A stretch of 47,154 nucleotides of DNA from an uncultured Bacteroidales bacterium (GTDB lineage: Bacteria; Bacteroidota; Bacteroidia; Bacteroidales; Paludibacteraceae), in assembly GCA_902799705.1 (NCBI GenBank), contig CADCBP010000013.1, forward strand, positions 1 through 47,154, read 5' to 3'. Below, piece by piece: positions 39,410 through 47,154 of the stretch. Under the pieces are notes generated by a model, which saw only the letters and a list, made by a program, of their open reading frames with translations, had not been told where the DNA came from and ran no database searches. How positions within the stretch are numbered: the first letter of the stretch is position 1; each line of letters begins with the position of its first letter. Position numbers and translations under genes: made by a program.

Positions 39410-40615
39410 TCATGCCAGGCGGCTTACTCCGTCTCCGATCTCCGCTACATAGAAGTCCGCTTTCAAACCGGTCTTCTCCTCGTACTCTTTGCCCACGAAA
39501 GCTTTGAAGGTCTCGATGGCTTCGTCGCGCACGAGGCTGACCGTACAACCGCCAAAACCTCCGCCGGTCATTCTGCTGCCGAGTACACCTTCTACCTGCC
39601 ATGCCGCCTCGGCAAGGGTGTCCAATTCTTTGCCTGTTACTTCGTAATTGTCGCGCAGCGAGATATGACTCGCGGTCATCAGTTCGCCGAACAGTTCGAT
39701 CTTGCCTTGCTTGAGTGCTTCAACGGCTTGCGCGGTGCGTGCTACTTCGCCCACTACGTGGCAAGCACGTTTCTTGGCGATCGGGTCGGTGACAGCTTCT
39801 TCAACAGCCGCCCAGTCTTCCGGAGTCAGTTCGGCGAGGAACTTGATAGGCTTCACCTTGCTGATTTGTTCAACGGCGGTCTTGCATTGGCGCACGCGGT
39901 CGTTATAAGCGCCGCTGTCCAAATGGTGCGGGCTGTGGGTATTGGTAATCACTACTTTGATGCCCTCTAACTTCACCGGCACGTGCTCAAACTCCAGGGT
40001 GTCGCAGTTGAGGTATATCGCATGGTCTTTCTTGCCTTGCGCACTTGCAAACTGGTCCATCACACCGCACATTACACCGGCGTATTCATGTTCGCATGCC
40101 TGACCGATGAGAGCCAACTCCGTCCTGTATTGTTTATCATCCTTGTACCCGAATGGTAACTGCGTGTCGAGGCTCTCGACCATCTCTTCTGTGAAGGCAC
40201 GCGCGGTGACCACTTCCATCGCCGCACTGCTGCTCAGCCCCGCGCCGGCAGGCACATTGCCGTAGTAGAGCAGGTCGTATCCGTTCTGCAGTTTCGCTTC
40301 CGGATGACGGCGTGCGATGATATCGATACAGCCTAAGGCGTAGTTGCACCATGCGCGGTCGGGCTGAGGACGGATAGCATCGATAGCAATCTCGTATGTC
40401 TGAGGCATGTTCAGCGATTTGAAACGCAGTACCTTGTCCGCATTGGGGGCAAGGAGTAGCCAGGCACCGAAACTCAATGCACAGGGGAAAACGCAACCGC
40501 CGTTGTAGTCCGTGTGTTCACCTATCAGATTAACGCGCCCGGGAGCAAAAAAGATTTTCTCTGCCTTGCGGCCATAGGCTTGTTCGAAAGCCTGATTCAA
40601 TTCTTGTGTTGTCAT
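39410..40615 (-). CDS. galK: Galactokinase
   Basis: This 401-residue GHMP kinase phosphorylates alpha-galactose in the Leloir pathway. The signature GRVNLIGEHTDYNGG is at 26-40, the ATP-binding GAGLSSSAAMEV lies further on, and the third GHMP motif SRMTGGGFGGCTV is near the C-terminus. The start ATG 40615 is set by the family N-terminus (ELNQAFEQAYGRKAEKIFFA); the frame stays open further upstream only across the promoter region. It is first in the galK-galM-GH2 operon. Confidence 0.96.
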   Translation of the reverse strand: MTTQELNQAFEQAYGRKAEKIFFAPGRVNLIGEHTDYNGGCVFPCALSFGAWLLLAPNADKVLRFKSLNMPQTYEIAIDAIRPQPDRAWCNYALGCIDIIARRHPEAKLQNGYDLLYYGNVPAGAGLSSSAAMEVVTARAFTEEMVESLDTQLPFGYKDDKQYRTELALIGQACEHEYAGVMCGVMDQFASAQGKKDHAIYLNCDTLEFEHVPVKLEGIKVVITNTHSPHHLDSGAYNDRVRQCKTAVEQISKVKPIKFLAELTPEDWAAVEEAVTDPIAKKRACHVVGEVARTAQAVEALKQGKIELFGELMTASHISLRDNYEVTGKELDTLAEAAWQVEGVLGSRMTGGGFGGCTVSLVRDEAIETFKAFVGKEYEEKTGLKADFYVAEIGDGVSRLA

Positions 40616-40644
40616 AGTGTAGAATTTTTTTACTAATTTGTGTG

Positions 40645-40676
40645 CAAAGATACGCAAAAAACGGCACATATGCAAG
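40645..40676 (-). promoter_or_regulatory. Promoter of the galK-galM-GH2 operon
   Basis: On the minus strand CTTG (40676-40673), a 20-bp gap and TATCTTTG (40652-40645) lie 29 bases upstream of the galK ATG. It is divergent from the promoter at 40714; their -33 boxes lie 37 bp apart. I see no clear operator. Confidence 0.8.
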
Positions 40677-40713
40677 AAAAATGCACTTTTCTCAAAAAAA
40701 AACATGCTAAACT

Positions 40714-40745
40714 GTTGCATCTTTCGGAAAAATATTGTAACTTTG
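40714..40745 (+). promoter_or_regulatory. Promoter of the 40773-42160 gene pair
   Basis: GTTG (40714-40717), a 20-bp gap and TAACTTTG (40738-40745) lie 27 bases before the ATG at 40773. Confidence 0.82.
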
Positions 40746-40772
40746 CAGCATAATTTGAAACTTCTAAATTTT

Positions 40773-41528
40773 ATGGCCATGAATAATTTGGAAATTTTAC
40801 TCTATTCTCTCCTCTTCATCCTTATTGGATTGATGTTGGTGTCGTTCTTTTTAGTATGGAACTGGTTCGATGCGCGTGAGCGTCTGAAAGTCGTGCGTGA
40901 GATTACGCGGGACGAGACGATTCGTGCTATTCGTCGCAGCCACAACAAGTGTCGTATTCTGTTATATACGCTGTTGTTACTTGCGTTAGCGTATATTCCT
41001 ATCCCCTTTGCGTTGGAGGAATATTATAGTAGCCTTGCGTATCCGGGGGTGGTTATTGTTGCGACTCTTCTGATACTTATCGGCTTGCGTGTCCGCGCGA
41101 AGATGTATATGCGCTCGATAGATTACTATATCAACGAGAATGAGGAACATGTGCGCGAGGCGGCTGCGGAGCGTGCACGTGTGCGTGAGGAATGGAAACG
41201 GCAAGCGCCGGAACTGAATCCGAAGGCATTGGCATTTATCAAGGAGAACTTGGGTGATAATTACGAGGTGTGGTATAATCATGATATCCTTGTCGGTCGC
41301 AACGTGCTGGCGAATAAAGAGTTAGAGCTCCTCTATGCGCAGGGCGTGGTTTTGTCGTTCAAGGAGATTATGGAGGTTCGTACGGGACGCAAGGACCTCA
41401 AACTTGTGACCAGCAATAGTATGCATCCTTTCGTCACGATTGATTTTGGCGCACTGCCGATCAACCCGGAGACGGGAAACAAGTACATGGACGAGATTGC
41501 CGAGAAGTTGGCTAAAATCCTTCCGTAA
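40773..41528 (+). CDS. Membrane protein of unknown function
   Basis: This 251-residue protein has three likely transmembrane helices: about 7-29 (EILLYSLLFILIGLMLVSFF), about 63-80 (ILLYTLLLLALAYIPIPFA) and about 88-106 (YPGVVIVATLLILIGL). A charged helical stretch follows (NENEEHVREAAAERARVREE), then a soluble C-terminal domain with no motif I recognise. I chose ATG 40773 because the promoter's -7 box at 40738-40745 rules out earlier starts; ATG 40779 is also possible. It overlaps the hemolysin III gene by one base (TAATG), so the two are coupled and may work together in the membrane. Confidence 0.75.
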   Translation: MAMNNLEILLYSLLFILIGLMLVSFFLVWNWFDARERLKVVREITRDETIRAIRRSHNKCRILLYTLLLLALAYIPIPFALEEYYSSLAYPGVVIVATLLILIGLRVRAKMYMRSIDYYINENEEHVREAAAERARVREEWKRQAPELNPKALAFIKENLGDNYEVWYNHDILVGRNVLANKELELLYAQGVVLSFKEIMEVRTGRKDLKLVTSNSMHPFVTIDFGALPINPETGNKYMDEIAEKLAKILP

Positions 41529-42160
41529 TGACCGCTGAAGAGAGAGCCAATACCTGGACACATCTGATTGCTTTTGTGGCTACGCTTTTCATAGCGTGGC
41601 CACTTCTTCATTTAGCCTATCAATCTGAAATCATAAATCATAAATTTGAAATGGCGGGAACAGTTTTGTTCCTGCTTGGCATGTGCCTCATGTATGGCTC
41701 TTCCACGCTGTACCATGCTGTCTCTGCGCCGGAACACAAGCGCCGTCTGCGGGTGTTGGACCATAGTGCGATATACGTGATGATAGCAGGCTCCTATTCG
41801 CCTATATGCCTCTCCGTGATTGGAGGATGGGTAGGATGGAGCCTTTTTATTTTTCTGTGGACCTGCGTGATTGCCGGTGTTATAGGGAAAGTGATTGCTT
41901 TGGGCAGGTATCCGCGTCTGTCGCTACTCCTCTATCTGATGATGGGGTGGGTGGCTTTGCTCGTGTTGGTCCCTATGTGGCGTAACATGCCGCATGAGGC
42001 CTTCTGGTATATAATAACCGAGGGCATTTGTTATACCCTCGGTTCCTATTTCTTTAATAAGGATGAAGAACACGCTTTCTATCATGCCATTTGGCACGTC
42101 TTCATCATCCTCGGCTCAGCATCGCATACTGTCGCTACATGGATTATCCTGGCGGCCTGA
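41528..42160 (+). CDS. Hemolysin III (YqfA/PAQR) family membrane protein
   Basis: This 210-residue protein has seven hydrophobic segments and the conserved metal-site motifs of the PAQR/hemolysin III family: SSTLYHAVS, DHSAIYVMIAGSYSPICL and the C-terminal HAIWHVFIILGSASH. Bacterial members are thought to act in membrane energetics or lipid homeostasis; the hemolysin name is historical. The first inter-helix loop carries an in-frame aaatcat repeat (SEIINHKFEM). The gene ends 11 bases before the stop of the convergent Big_2 gene, and no terminator is evident between them. Confidence 0.9.
   Translation: MTAEERANTWTHLIAFVATLFIAWPLLHLAYQSEIINHKFEMAGTVLFLLGMCLMYGSSTLYHAVSAPEHKRRLRVLDHSAIYVMIAGSYSPICLSVIGGWVGWSLFIFLWTCVIAGVIGKVIALGRYPRLSLLLYLMMGWVALLVLVPMWRNMPHEAFWYIITEGICYTLGSYFFNKDEEHAFYHAIWHVFIILGSASHTVATWIILAA
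41628..41648. repeat. 7-bp repeat (aaatcat)2 inside the hemolysin III gene
   Basis: Two perfect aaatcat units and a degenerate third (aaatttg) encode IINHKF between the first two helices. Confidence 0.75.
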
Positions 42161-42171
42161 GCCGCGCAGGA

Positions 42172-45100
42172 TTAGCGCATGATCTTGAATGTCTCGCCGG
42201 TTTCCGTCACGATGACATAGATGCCGTGCGGCAATACCATGTGGTAGATATCCTCATTGGTCGTACTTACTTTGCGTCCGAAGATATCATAGATATTTAC
42301 CCAGTCGCCTACTGCATACACATCCTCAATGCCTTCGGATGAGTAGAAGCGGATAGCCACTTCATATACGCGGCGGTTGATGAAGTCACTCACCTCGTAC
42401 GTCACAGGATAATTCCAGCTCTCCGAGAAGTCTTTTGTCTCACCCGAAGCCGGTGTCACGTGTGTGTAGTCGCTTGCGATGGTAACCTGTGGAGCGATTG
42501 CGAACTTGTCAATGTCATCGTGTTCCGCCAAGTCTATCTCGAAGGTGATCTTATTCGCCTCTTGATCAATAGTACCTGCGATGCCGTTGATGGTGAAACT
42601 CGTGATCTGTAATTGCGGGATTTGAATGCTCGGCTCGTCATTCAACAGATAGGTGACCACCTCATCTATCAACTGCTTACCTGTCGCGGTGAGGTTTTTA
42701 CTGCTGCTGATGGCAATAGGCATACAGATGTATTTCTTTCCGCCGCGCATACCGGCTGGTATTTCATGCAGGAACGTCTGCGGGTCACCGCTTTCGTAGT
42801 ACTCTCCTTTGGAGCGCATCAGTGAGGTAGCCAGACAGTGCGTACCCGGTAAGTGAATATCTATCGGCATTAGACCTTTTTCTTCAATCTTACTGAGCAC
42901 CTCGATTTTTGAGCCCCTGTTCTTCTGCATGGCCTTGAAAATAGGATGGTCTTCACGCTGAATGGTGATATATCGTCCGTCATCCGCAAGGCTGCCGTTG
43001 TTGGGATCACCCCAACCATTTGGCCAATCCACCTCGTCGCGTTCGTAAGTGTACGCGAACGCTTTCATATTCAGAACAGGCAGGATAGAACTCTGTTTGG
43101 TAAGTGCCAGCACCTCTGCGTTATTGGCATTGGCGTCTTCAGAAATAAGCACCCAGTTGTATTTCTTATAATCCTCTGCGGGACGCAAACCGTTGCGTAG
43201 CGCTTTGCGCGGAACAAAGTCGTATCCTTTGCTCGTCAGATAATCCATCACGCCGTCTTGCTCGTATGCCTTGGGATTGGTGTACAGGTACAGCACAGGG
43301 TTGTCACCGAGAACCAGTTCCAGAACGTGAACAACGCCATTGATGCTGTTTCCGCCTTTGACACTGATTGTGAACGGGAAATCTTTCGGCAAATTGCCGA
43401 TCTGTGTCGGAGTACCACCGATGAAATATTTGCCGTTCTCGCCGTACCCCGTGATGCCGGTCGGCGTGCCGTTGGTCCAAGTGAGCGTGATGTCGTCGGC
43501 CCTCAAGGCATGGTAGTTGAACTCCAACTCCTCCATTGCCTCGCCTTCATATACCTCTATCTCCGGCGTGCCAACAGCGTGAATATCCGATGCGACGGTG
43601 ATCTTTCCGCTAGGCAGACGCTTGGTCTCTATGCCGTTGAAGAACGATGATACATGGAACGGATAGACGCCTACCGAGCACAAAGCCTGACCGCCCAGCA
43701 CAAGGGTGTCGCCTGCTTCGGTAGAACTCTTGACGCTCAGCGTGATACCGGTAGCCTCTTTGTCTTCCCAAATCAGTTCCGTTTTACCGAACTTGTTGTA
43801 TTTCGTATAGTAGATAATCGAACGCTTGAGCTCGTCTGTTTGCAGCACTACCTGCGTCGAGTCATTACCTTTGACATGTGATACCATCGGGATCTGGGCT
43901 TCACGGAGAGAGAAACCGCCGAGAAGGTTTCCATCGCCTACAGCTTCGATGCGGATAACATGTTCTGCTGCGGAGATATCATAGCGGCGGATAGAAACCT
44001 GGGTATCTACATCTTTTACTATTTCTTTGCCATCCACAACAACTTTGATGTATTTGTTGTTGGATGGGTTTTTGGCATCATATTTCTTGTCTTGCGCATA
44101 AATAGAGAATTGATCAAACCCTTTGATGTGCAATTCATAGTAGTTGGATGCTGTCATAGTATGGCAGCGCTCAGTTGCTTTATTAAACTCCTCTTTGGCG
44201 CTAAATCCTGTACCTTTATCCGAACCTGTACCTTTGAACCATCCGTCGATAGCCTCGAACGAGGTGTTCGTCTCATTCTTCGTAATACCGCGCGCCTTAT
44301 CCTGAGGGACGGTGTGAATAGTCAGTTTTGTGCCTCCTTCGTCCAAACGACCGGAGTAGTACACTTCGTATGCGCGGCCGGTATTGTCGTCGATGTAGAG
44401 TTTGGTGCCATAACCTCCTTTTTGACCTTCTTCCGCATAGATTCCCGGCTCATGGAGAGTGAGGGAAGTGGGAGGTAGCGGATCGCCCTCTTGTACGGTC
44501 ACGGTACATTGCGCTTTATAACCTCCGTCTTTGGTCGTTACTGTGATGGTAGCCGTACCTACCTTAATACCGGAAACAGTACCGTTGGTGACGGTTGCTA
44601 CTTCGGTATTGTCGCAGAACCATGTGACTTCCTTGTTGGTCGCGTTGTCCGGGGTGACAGTGGCCTTGAGGGTAGTAGAACTGCCGATCTTGATAGTAGC
44701 GGATGTCTTGTCCAGACTTACGCCGGTGACGGCAACCGCCTGTACCGTTACTTCGCAAGAAGCGGATTTGTCGTTAGCGGTAGTAGCCGTGACGGTAGTC
44801 TTGCCAGCAGCGACACCGGTTACCTTACCATCACTCACCGTAGCTATGGTTTCATCATCGGATTTCCATGTCAGGGCTATGTCGGTGTTCGCATCAGCCG
44901 GATTGTATGTGACTGCCAGCGTTTCAGAACCACCGATGGCGATGGTGGTAGCTGCTTTCATACTGATGCTCTCCACCTCGATCGGTGCAGCGGGTGCGTT
45001 CACGGTAACGGAGCAAGTGCCCGTTTTCGTGTTGTCCATATTAGAGGTGGCAGTAATAGTTGCAGAACCTGGTGCGACAGCAGTTACGACACCTGTTGTA

Positions 45101-45822
45101 CTAACGGTAGCCACATCCGAGTCGCTACTGGACCAAGTAACAGTCTTATCTGCAGAAGAAGGGGTGGCGTCCACAGTAGCGGTTAACTGCTGTGTGTTGT
45201 TCGGCTCGAGTGTAACAGAGGCCGGTGCGACAGTTACGCTATTAACAGTAGGTGTAACGGGTGTAGAACCTCCGACAATCAGTTGAGTGAAATAAGTGTT
45301 AGAACCGGTACCAGTGCACACTACAAAATAATATCCTGCACCAACAGATGAAAAAGTTTCCTGAAAGGTGGCTTTTTTATCAATAGTGATAGTTCGTTTT
45401 TCTACTTCTGTTGTAGAAAATGTTACCGTAGTGCTATTTTCTGTTCCTGTAAAAAACTTATCATAATCACTATCGGAAAGTGAATACAAAGTAGCTTCTA
45501 CATTTGCGAAGTTCTTTGACGCATCAAACATGACAGAGAGTGTTATGTCTGCTGGACTCGCCAGATAAAAAACGACGCCAGAATTAGAATTTTGGGTTTT
45601 TATTCCTTTCCCGGAACTAAATGACCAAGCAGAACCACGATACAAGTACGCACCATCTTGGTATTTACCAAATTTGTTTCCGGCTCCAGGAGTCTTGGAA
45701 ATGGTGCCTAATGCTATAGTACCATTTGCCAGCCCAATATGACTGTAGGCGAAAACATTCAGCACACTTCCTACTACCAAAGTTGCCAAAAGAAGAAAAC
45801 TCTTTTTAAAAATGTTTCTCAT
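42172..45822 (-). CDS. Large secreted multidomain protein with three Big_2 domains and a T9SS-like C-terminal domain
   Basis: This 1216-residue protein starts at ATG 45822, which opens a signal peptide (FLLLATLVVGSVLNVFA). After an N-terminal beta domain (about 28-185) come three Big_2 immunoglobulin-like domains (about 192-445; each has a V-T-W-S/K/F-S/C-D core and T-A/T-I/V-T-A/V-T). A carbohydrate-binding-like domain and another Ig-like region follow. A ThuA-like domain (about 840-1060) resembles the C-terminal domain of the PL9-type protein. A beta domain (ITSFTINGIAGTIDQEANKI) and a C-terminal part with IYDIFGRKV and PHGIYVIVTETGE, as in T9SS type A sorting domains, end it. It is probably an exported surface protein; no catalytic domain is evident. 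DNA for the N-terminal domain looks more AT-rich than the rest. Confidence 0.85.
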   Translation of the reverse strand: MRNIFKKSFLLLATLVVGSVLNVFAYSHIGLANGTIALGTISKTPGAGNKFGKYQDGAYLYRGSAWSFSSGKGIKTQNSNSGVVFYLASPADITLSVMFDASKNFANVEATLYSLSDSDYDKFFTGTENSTTVTFSTTEVEKRTITIDKKATFQETFSSVGAGYYFVVCTGTGSNTYFTQLIVGGSTPVTPTVNSVTVAPASVTLEPNNTQQLTATVDATPSSADKTVTWSSSDSDVATVSTTGVVTAVAPGSATITATSNMDNTKTGTCSVTVNAPAAPIEVESISMKAATTIAIGGSETLAVTYNPADANTDIALTWKSDDETIATVSDGKVTGVAAGKTTVTATTANDKSASCEVTVQAVAVTGVSLDKTSATIKIGSSTTLKATVTPDNATNKEVTWFCDNTEVATVTNGTVSGIKVGTATITVTTKDGGYKAQCTVTVQEGDPLPPTSLTLHEPGIYAEEGQKGGYGTKLYIDDNTGRAYEVYYSGRLDEGGTKLTIHTVPQDKARGITKNETNTSFEAIDGWFKGTGSDKGTGFSAKEEFNKATERCHTMTASNYYELHIKGFDQFSIYAQDKKYDAKNPSNNKYIKVVVDGKEIVKDVDTQVSIRRYDISAAEHVIRIEAVGDGNLLGGFSLREAQIPMVSHVKGNDSTQVVLQTDELKRSIIYYTKYNKFGKTELIWEDKEATGITLSVKSSTEAGDTLVLGGQALCSVGVYPFHVSSFFNGIETKRLPSGKITVASDIHAVGTPEIEVYEGEAMEELEFNYHALRADDITLTWTNGTPTGITGYGENGKYFIGGTPTQIGNLPKDFPFTISVKGGNSINGVVHVLELVLGDNPVLYLYTNPKAYEQDGVMDYLTSKGYDFVPRKALRNGLRPAEDYKKYNWVLISEDANANNAEVLALTKQSSILPVLNMKAFAYTYERDEVDWPNGWGDPNNGSLADDGRYITIQREDHPIFKAMQKNRGSKIEVLSKIEEKGLMPIDIHLPGTHCLATSLMRSKGEYYESGDPQTFLHEIPAGMRGGKKYICMPIAISSSKNLTATGKQLIDEVVTYLLNDEPSIQIPQLQITSFTINGIAGTIDQEANKITFEIDLAEHDDIDKFAIAPQVTIASDYTHVTPASGETKDFSESWNYPVTYEVSDFINRRVYEVAIRFYSSEGIEDVYAVGDWVNIYDIFGRKVSTTNEDIYHMVLPHGIYVIVTETGETFKIMR

Positions 45823-45882
45823 ATTTGTATTTGTTTTTATTCGTTTTTGTATGTCCGCATTACCGGATATTAATTCACGCTG

Positions 45883-45890
45883 CAAAAGTA
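45883..45890 (-). promoter_or_regulatory. Possible -7 box for the Big_2 gene
   Basis: On the minus strand the box is TACTTTTG (TAnnTTTG form), 60 bases upstream of the ATG at 45822. No TTG is found 20 bp further upstream, so this promoter is weak or needs an activator. Confidence 0.35.
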
Positions 45891-45983
45891 CTACTTTTTT
45901 TGCATATGAGTGTGCAGATATTCGAAAAAAATGTGTAAAAATTGACGTATTTGTCCCAAAATCGCGCGCGCATACATTATTTA

Positions 45984-46015
45984 TTTGCGTGTATGAGATT
46001 TTTTTTGTACCTTTG
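45984..46015 (+). promoter_or_regulatory. Promoter of the DUF3078 gene
   Basis: TTTG (45984-45987), a 20-bp gap and TACCTTTG (46008-46015) lie 60 bases before the ATG at 46076. It matches the Bacteroidota consensus fully. Confidence 0.83.
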
Positions 46016-46075
46016 TGCGGTTTTTTGAGAAAACCGAACAAACAAACGTATAACAAATAATCTTTTTTGAATAGT

Positions 46076-47154
46076 ATGCAGAAGAAATTTTTAACTGTTG
46101 CGTTGGCCTTGACGGCCGCGCTTACTATCGCTGCTCAAGAAGTGGACAAAGCGAAGGTGACGGCCAATGCCGAGGCGGCTGCGAAGGCAGGCGCGGACCT
46201 TCAGAAGTTGGAGCAGGCTGACAAAGCATGGAAATTTGACGGTACCGTCGGACTCAATGCCGCCGCTACAGGATTGGTGAACTGGGCTGCCGGTGGTAAG
46301 AACAATGTCAACGGCATCGCGTATGCCAAACTTCACCTCTTGTATCATAAGAATGCGATTGCGTGGGAGACCAATTTCGATACCGATTTCGGATTGACAT
46401 GGATCCAACAGAAAGAGGACCCCTTCCAGAAATCCAGCGATAATATCAAGCTCGCTACGAAATTCGGATGGGAGTTCCACAAAGATTTCTACCTGACAGT
46501 ACTCGGTTCGTTCCAGAGCCAGTATGCGTTAGGACGTCAATATCAGGATGGGTACAATCCGATTATCTCGAAGTGGCTGGCGCCTTCGTACACGGACATC
46601 TCTGTCGGTATTGACTACAAGCACAGCGTGAACGGAGCGGACTTCTCTGTCTATCTGTCTCCGATTGCGGGGCGTGTCACCACGGCATATACCGGTAATA
46701 CGTGGAACGAGCGTTATACCAAAGAGATGTGGCTGGCGGGTAACACCACGCAGACTGAGGCTGATTGGACACCGGCTATTTATCAGGAATTGATGGATAA
46801 GCACCAGGACTTGCGCAGTATGCTCCAGGATGGGCAAGGAACGATCGGATATGACCAGGACGGAAACAAAGTGTACCGTAATGCCCGTGCGGAGTTCGGT
46901 TTGAGTTTCAAAGGGTCTATCGCATATACCTATAAGGATTTCAAACTCAGCACGACGCTTGCTCTCTTCACCCCCTATCAAGGCAAGGGATACAACGTGT
47001 ATGAGAAATGGTTGGAGCAGAACCCCGGTAAAGGCAGGGATGATTATAATCAAGCGGGCTATTACTTCGATTATTCGAACAACAACCGCCATTTCGGTAT
47101 GTTTGATGTGGACTGGGATGTGGCTTTGAGCTATCAGTTCCTCAAATGTCTCCA
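46076..47154 (+). CDS. DUF3078 outer-membrane protein, 5' part
   Basis: The frame is open from ATG 46076 to the window end (359 codons seen) and the gene continues beyond it. A signal peptide (QKKFLTVALALTAALTIAAQ) is followed by a helical segment and by WKFDGTVGLNAAATGLVNWA with AGGKNN, the hallmark of DUF3078 proteins, a Bacteroidota outer-membrane beta-barrel family of unknown function. Alternating strands with many Trp and Tyr residues follow (AIAWETNFDTDFGLTW, FSVYLSPIAGRVTTAYTG). The open frames on the opposite strand here are shadows. The promoter at 45984-46015 is well placed for it. Confidence 0.87.
   Translation, partial: MQKKFLTVALALTAALTIAAQEVDKAKVTANAEAAAKAGADLQKLEQADKAWKFDGTVGLNAAATGLVNWAAGGKNNVNGIAYAKLHLLYHKNAIAWETNFDTDFGLTWIQQKEDPFQKSSDNIKLATKFGWEFHKDFYLTVLGSFQSQYALGRQYQDGYNPIISKWLAPSYTDISVGIDYKHSVNGADFSVYLSPIAGRVTTAYTGNTWNERYTKEMWLAGNTTQTEADWTPAIYQELMDKHQDLRSMLQDGQGTIGYDQDGNKVYRNARAEFGLSFKGSIAYTYKDFKLSTTLALFTPYQGKGYNVYEKWLEQNPGKGRDDYNQAGYYFDYSNNNRHFGMFDVDWDVALSYQFLKCL

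Noticed and set aside
42016-42044. Perfect 9-bp hairpin (aaccgaggg/ccctcggtt) as a terminator in the hemolysin III gene
   Set aside because: It lies within the coding region over the family-conserved ICYTLGSYF segment and lacks a proper T-run, so it is probably incidental.
46091-47092. Minus-strand open frames at 46091-46480 and 46529-47092
   Set aside because: They are antisense to the DUF3078 gene, whose plus-strand frame is open throughout and has a signal peptide and promoter.

Overview
This window is chromosomal DNA from a member of the Bacteroidales (phylum Bacteroidota), probably an uncultured gut-type lineage; I cannot name the genus. The signs are a SusC/SusD pair, six promoters of the Bacteroidota form (TTG, 20 bp, TAnnTTTG), a DUF3078 outer-membrane protein, BspA-type leucine-rich repeats, HU-type proteins and C-terminal tails that look like type IX secretion (T9SS) sorting signals. 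GC is about half by eye. I see no rRNA, tRNA, CRISPR array, transposase or phage gene.

Layout. (1) 2-1283: the 3' end of a surface protein with two 70-residue helical repeats, apparently frameshifted, followed by a terminator. (2) 1388-6872, plus strand: glucosaminidase/LysM, DUF721, mutS2, an outer-membrane barrel and a metallophosphoesterase lipoprotein. (3) 26217 down to 6873, minus strand: an almost gapless 13-gene series running recQ, rimO, HU, a membrane HU-LysM fusion, uvrA, a CapD-like sugar dehydratase, a WecA-like transferase, an ABC-F ATPase, a deacetylase-like protein, two glycosyltransferases, a PL9-type pectate lyase-like protein and an LRR protein. DNA maintenance and surface-glycan genes are interleaved and most neighbours overlap. 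(4) 26737-35568, plus strand: a glycan-uptake operon of an SLC45-like MFS transporter, a lipoprotein, SusC, SusD and a secreted protein with three putative CBM48/20-like modules, ending at a terminator. (5) 40615 down to 35705, minus strand: galK, galM and a GH2 lipoprotein glycosidase, a lactose/galactoside route into the Leloir pathway. (6) 40773-42160: a membrane protein of unknown function and a hemolysin III family protein. (7) 45822-42172, minus strand: a large Big_2-domain secreted protein. (8) 46076 to the window end: a DUF3078 porin-like protein.

The most striking structure is not a gene. Short tandem repeats with 7-, 8- or 11-bp units occupy many of the gene junctions that are not overlaps. 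Between recQ and rimO, a 17-unit array fills the whole gap. The same repeat families also occur inside coding sequences without breaking the frame: three in rimO, three plus a palindromic element in the GH2 gene, and one each in the ABC-F, MFS and hemolysin III genes. In several places the repeat supplies the start or stop codon. A GGGAGGGG palindrome occurs after the first gene, in the GH2 gene and in galM. Other points of interest are the HU-transmembrane-LysM fusion, a 68-nt overlap that encodes a sorting tail in one frame and a signal peptide in the other, and a domain shared by the PL9 and Big_2 proteins.
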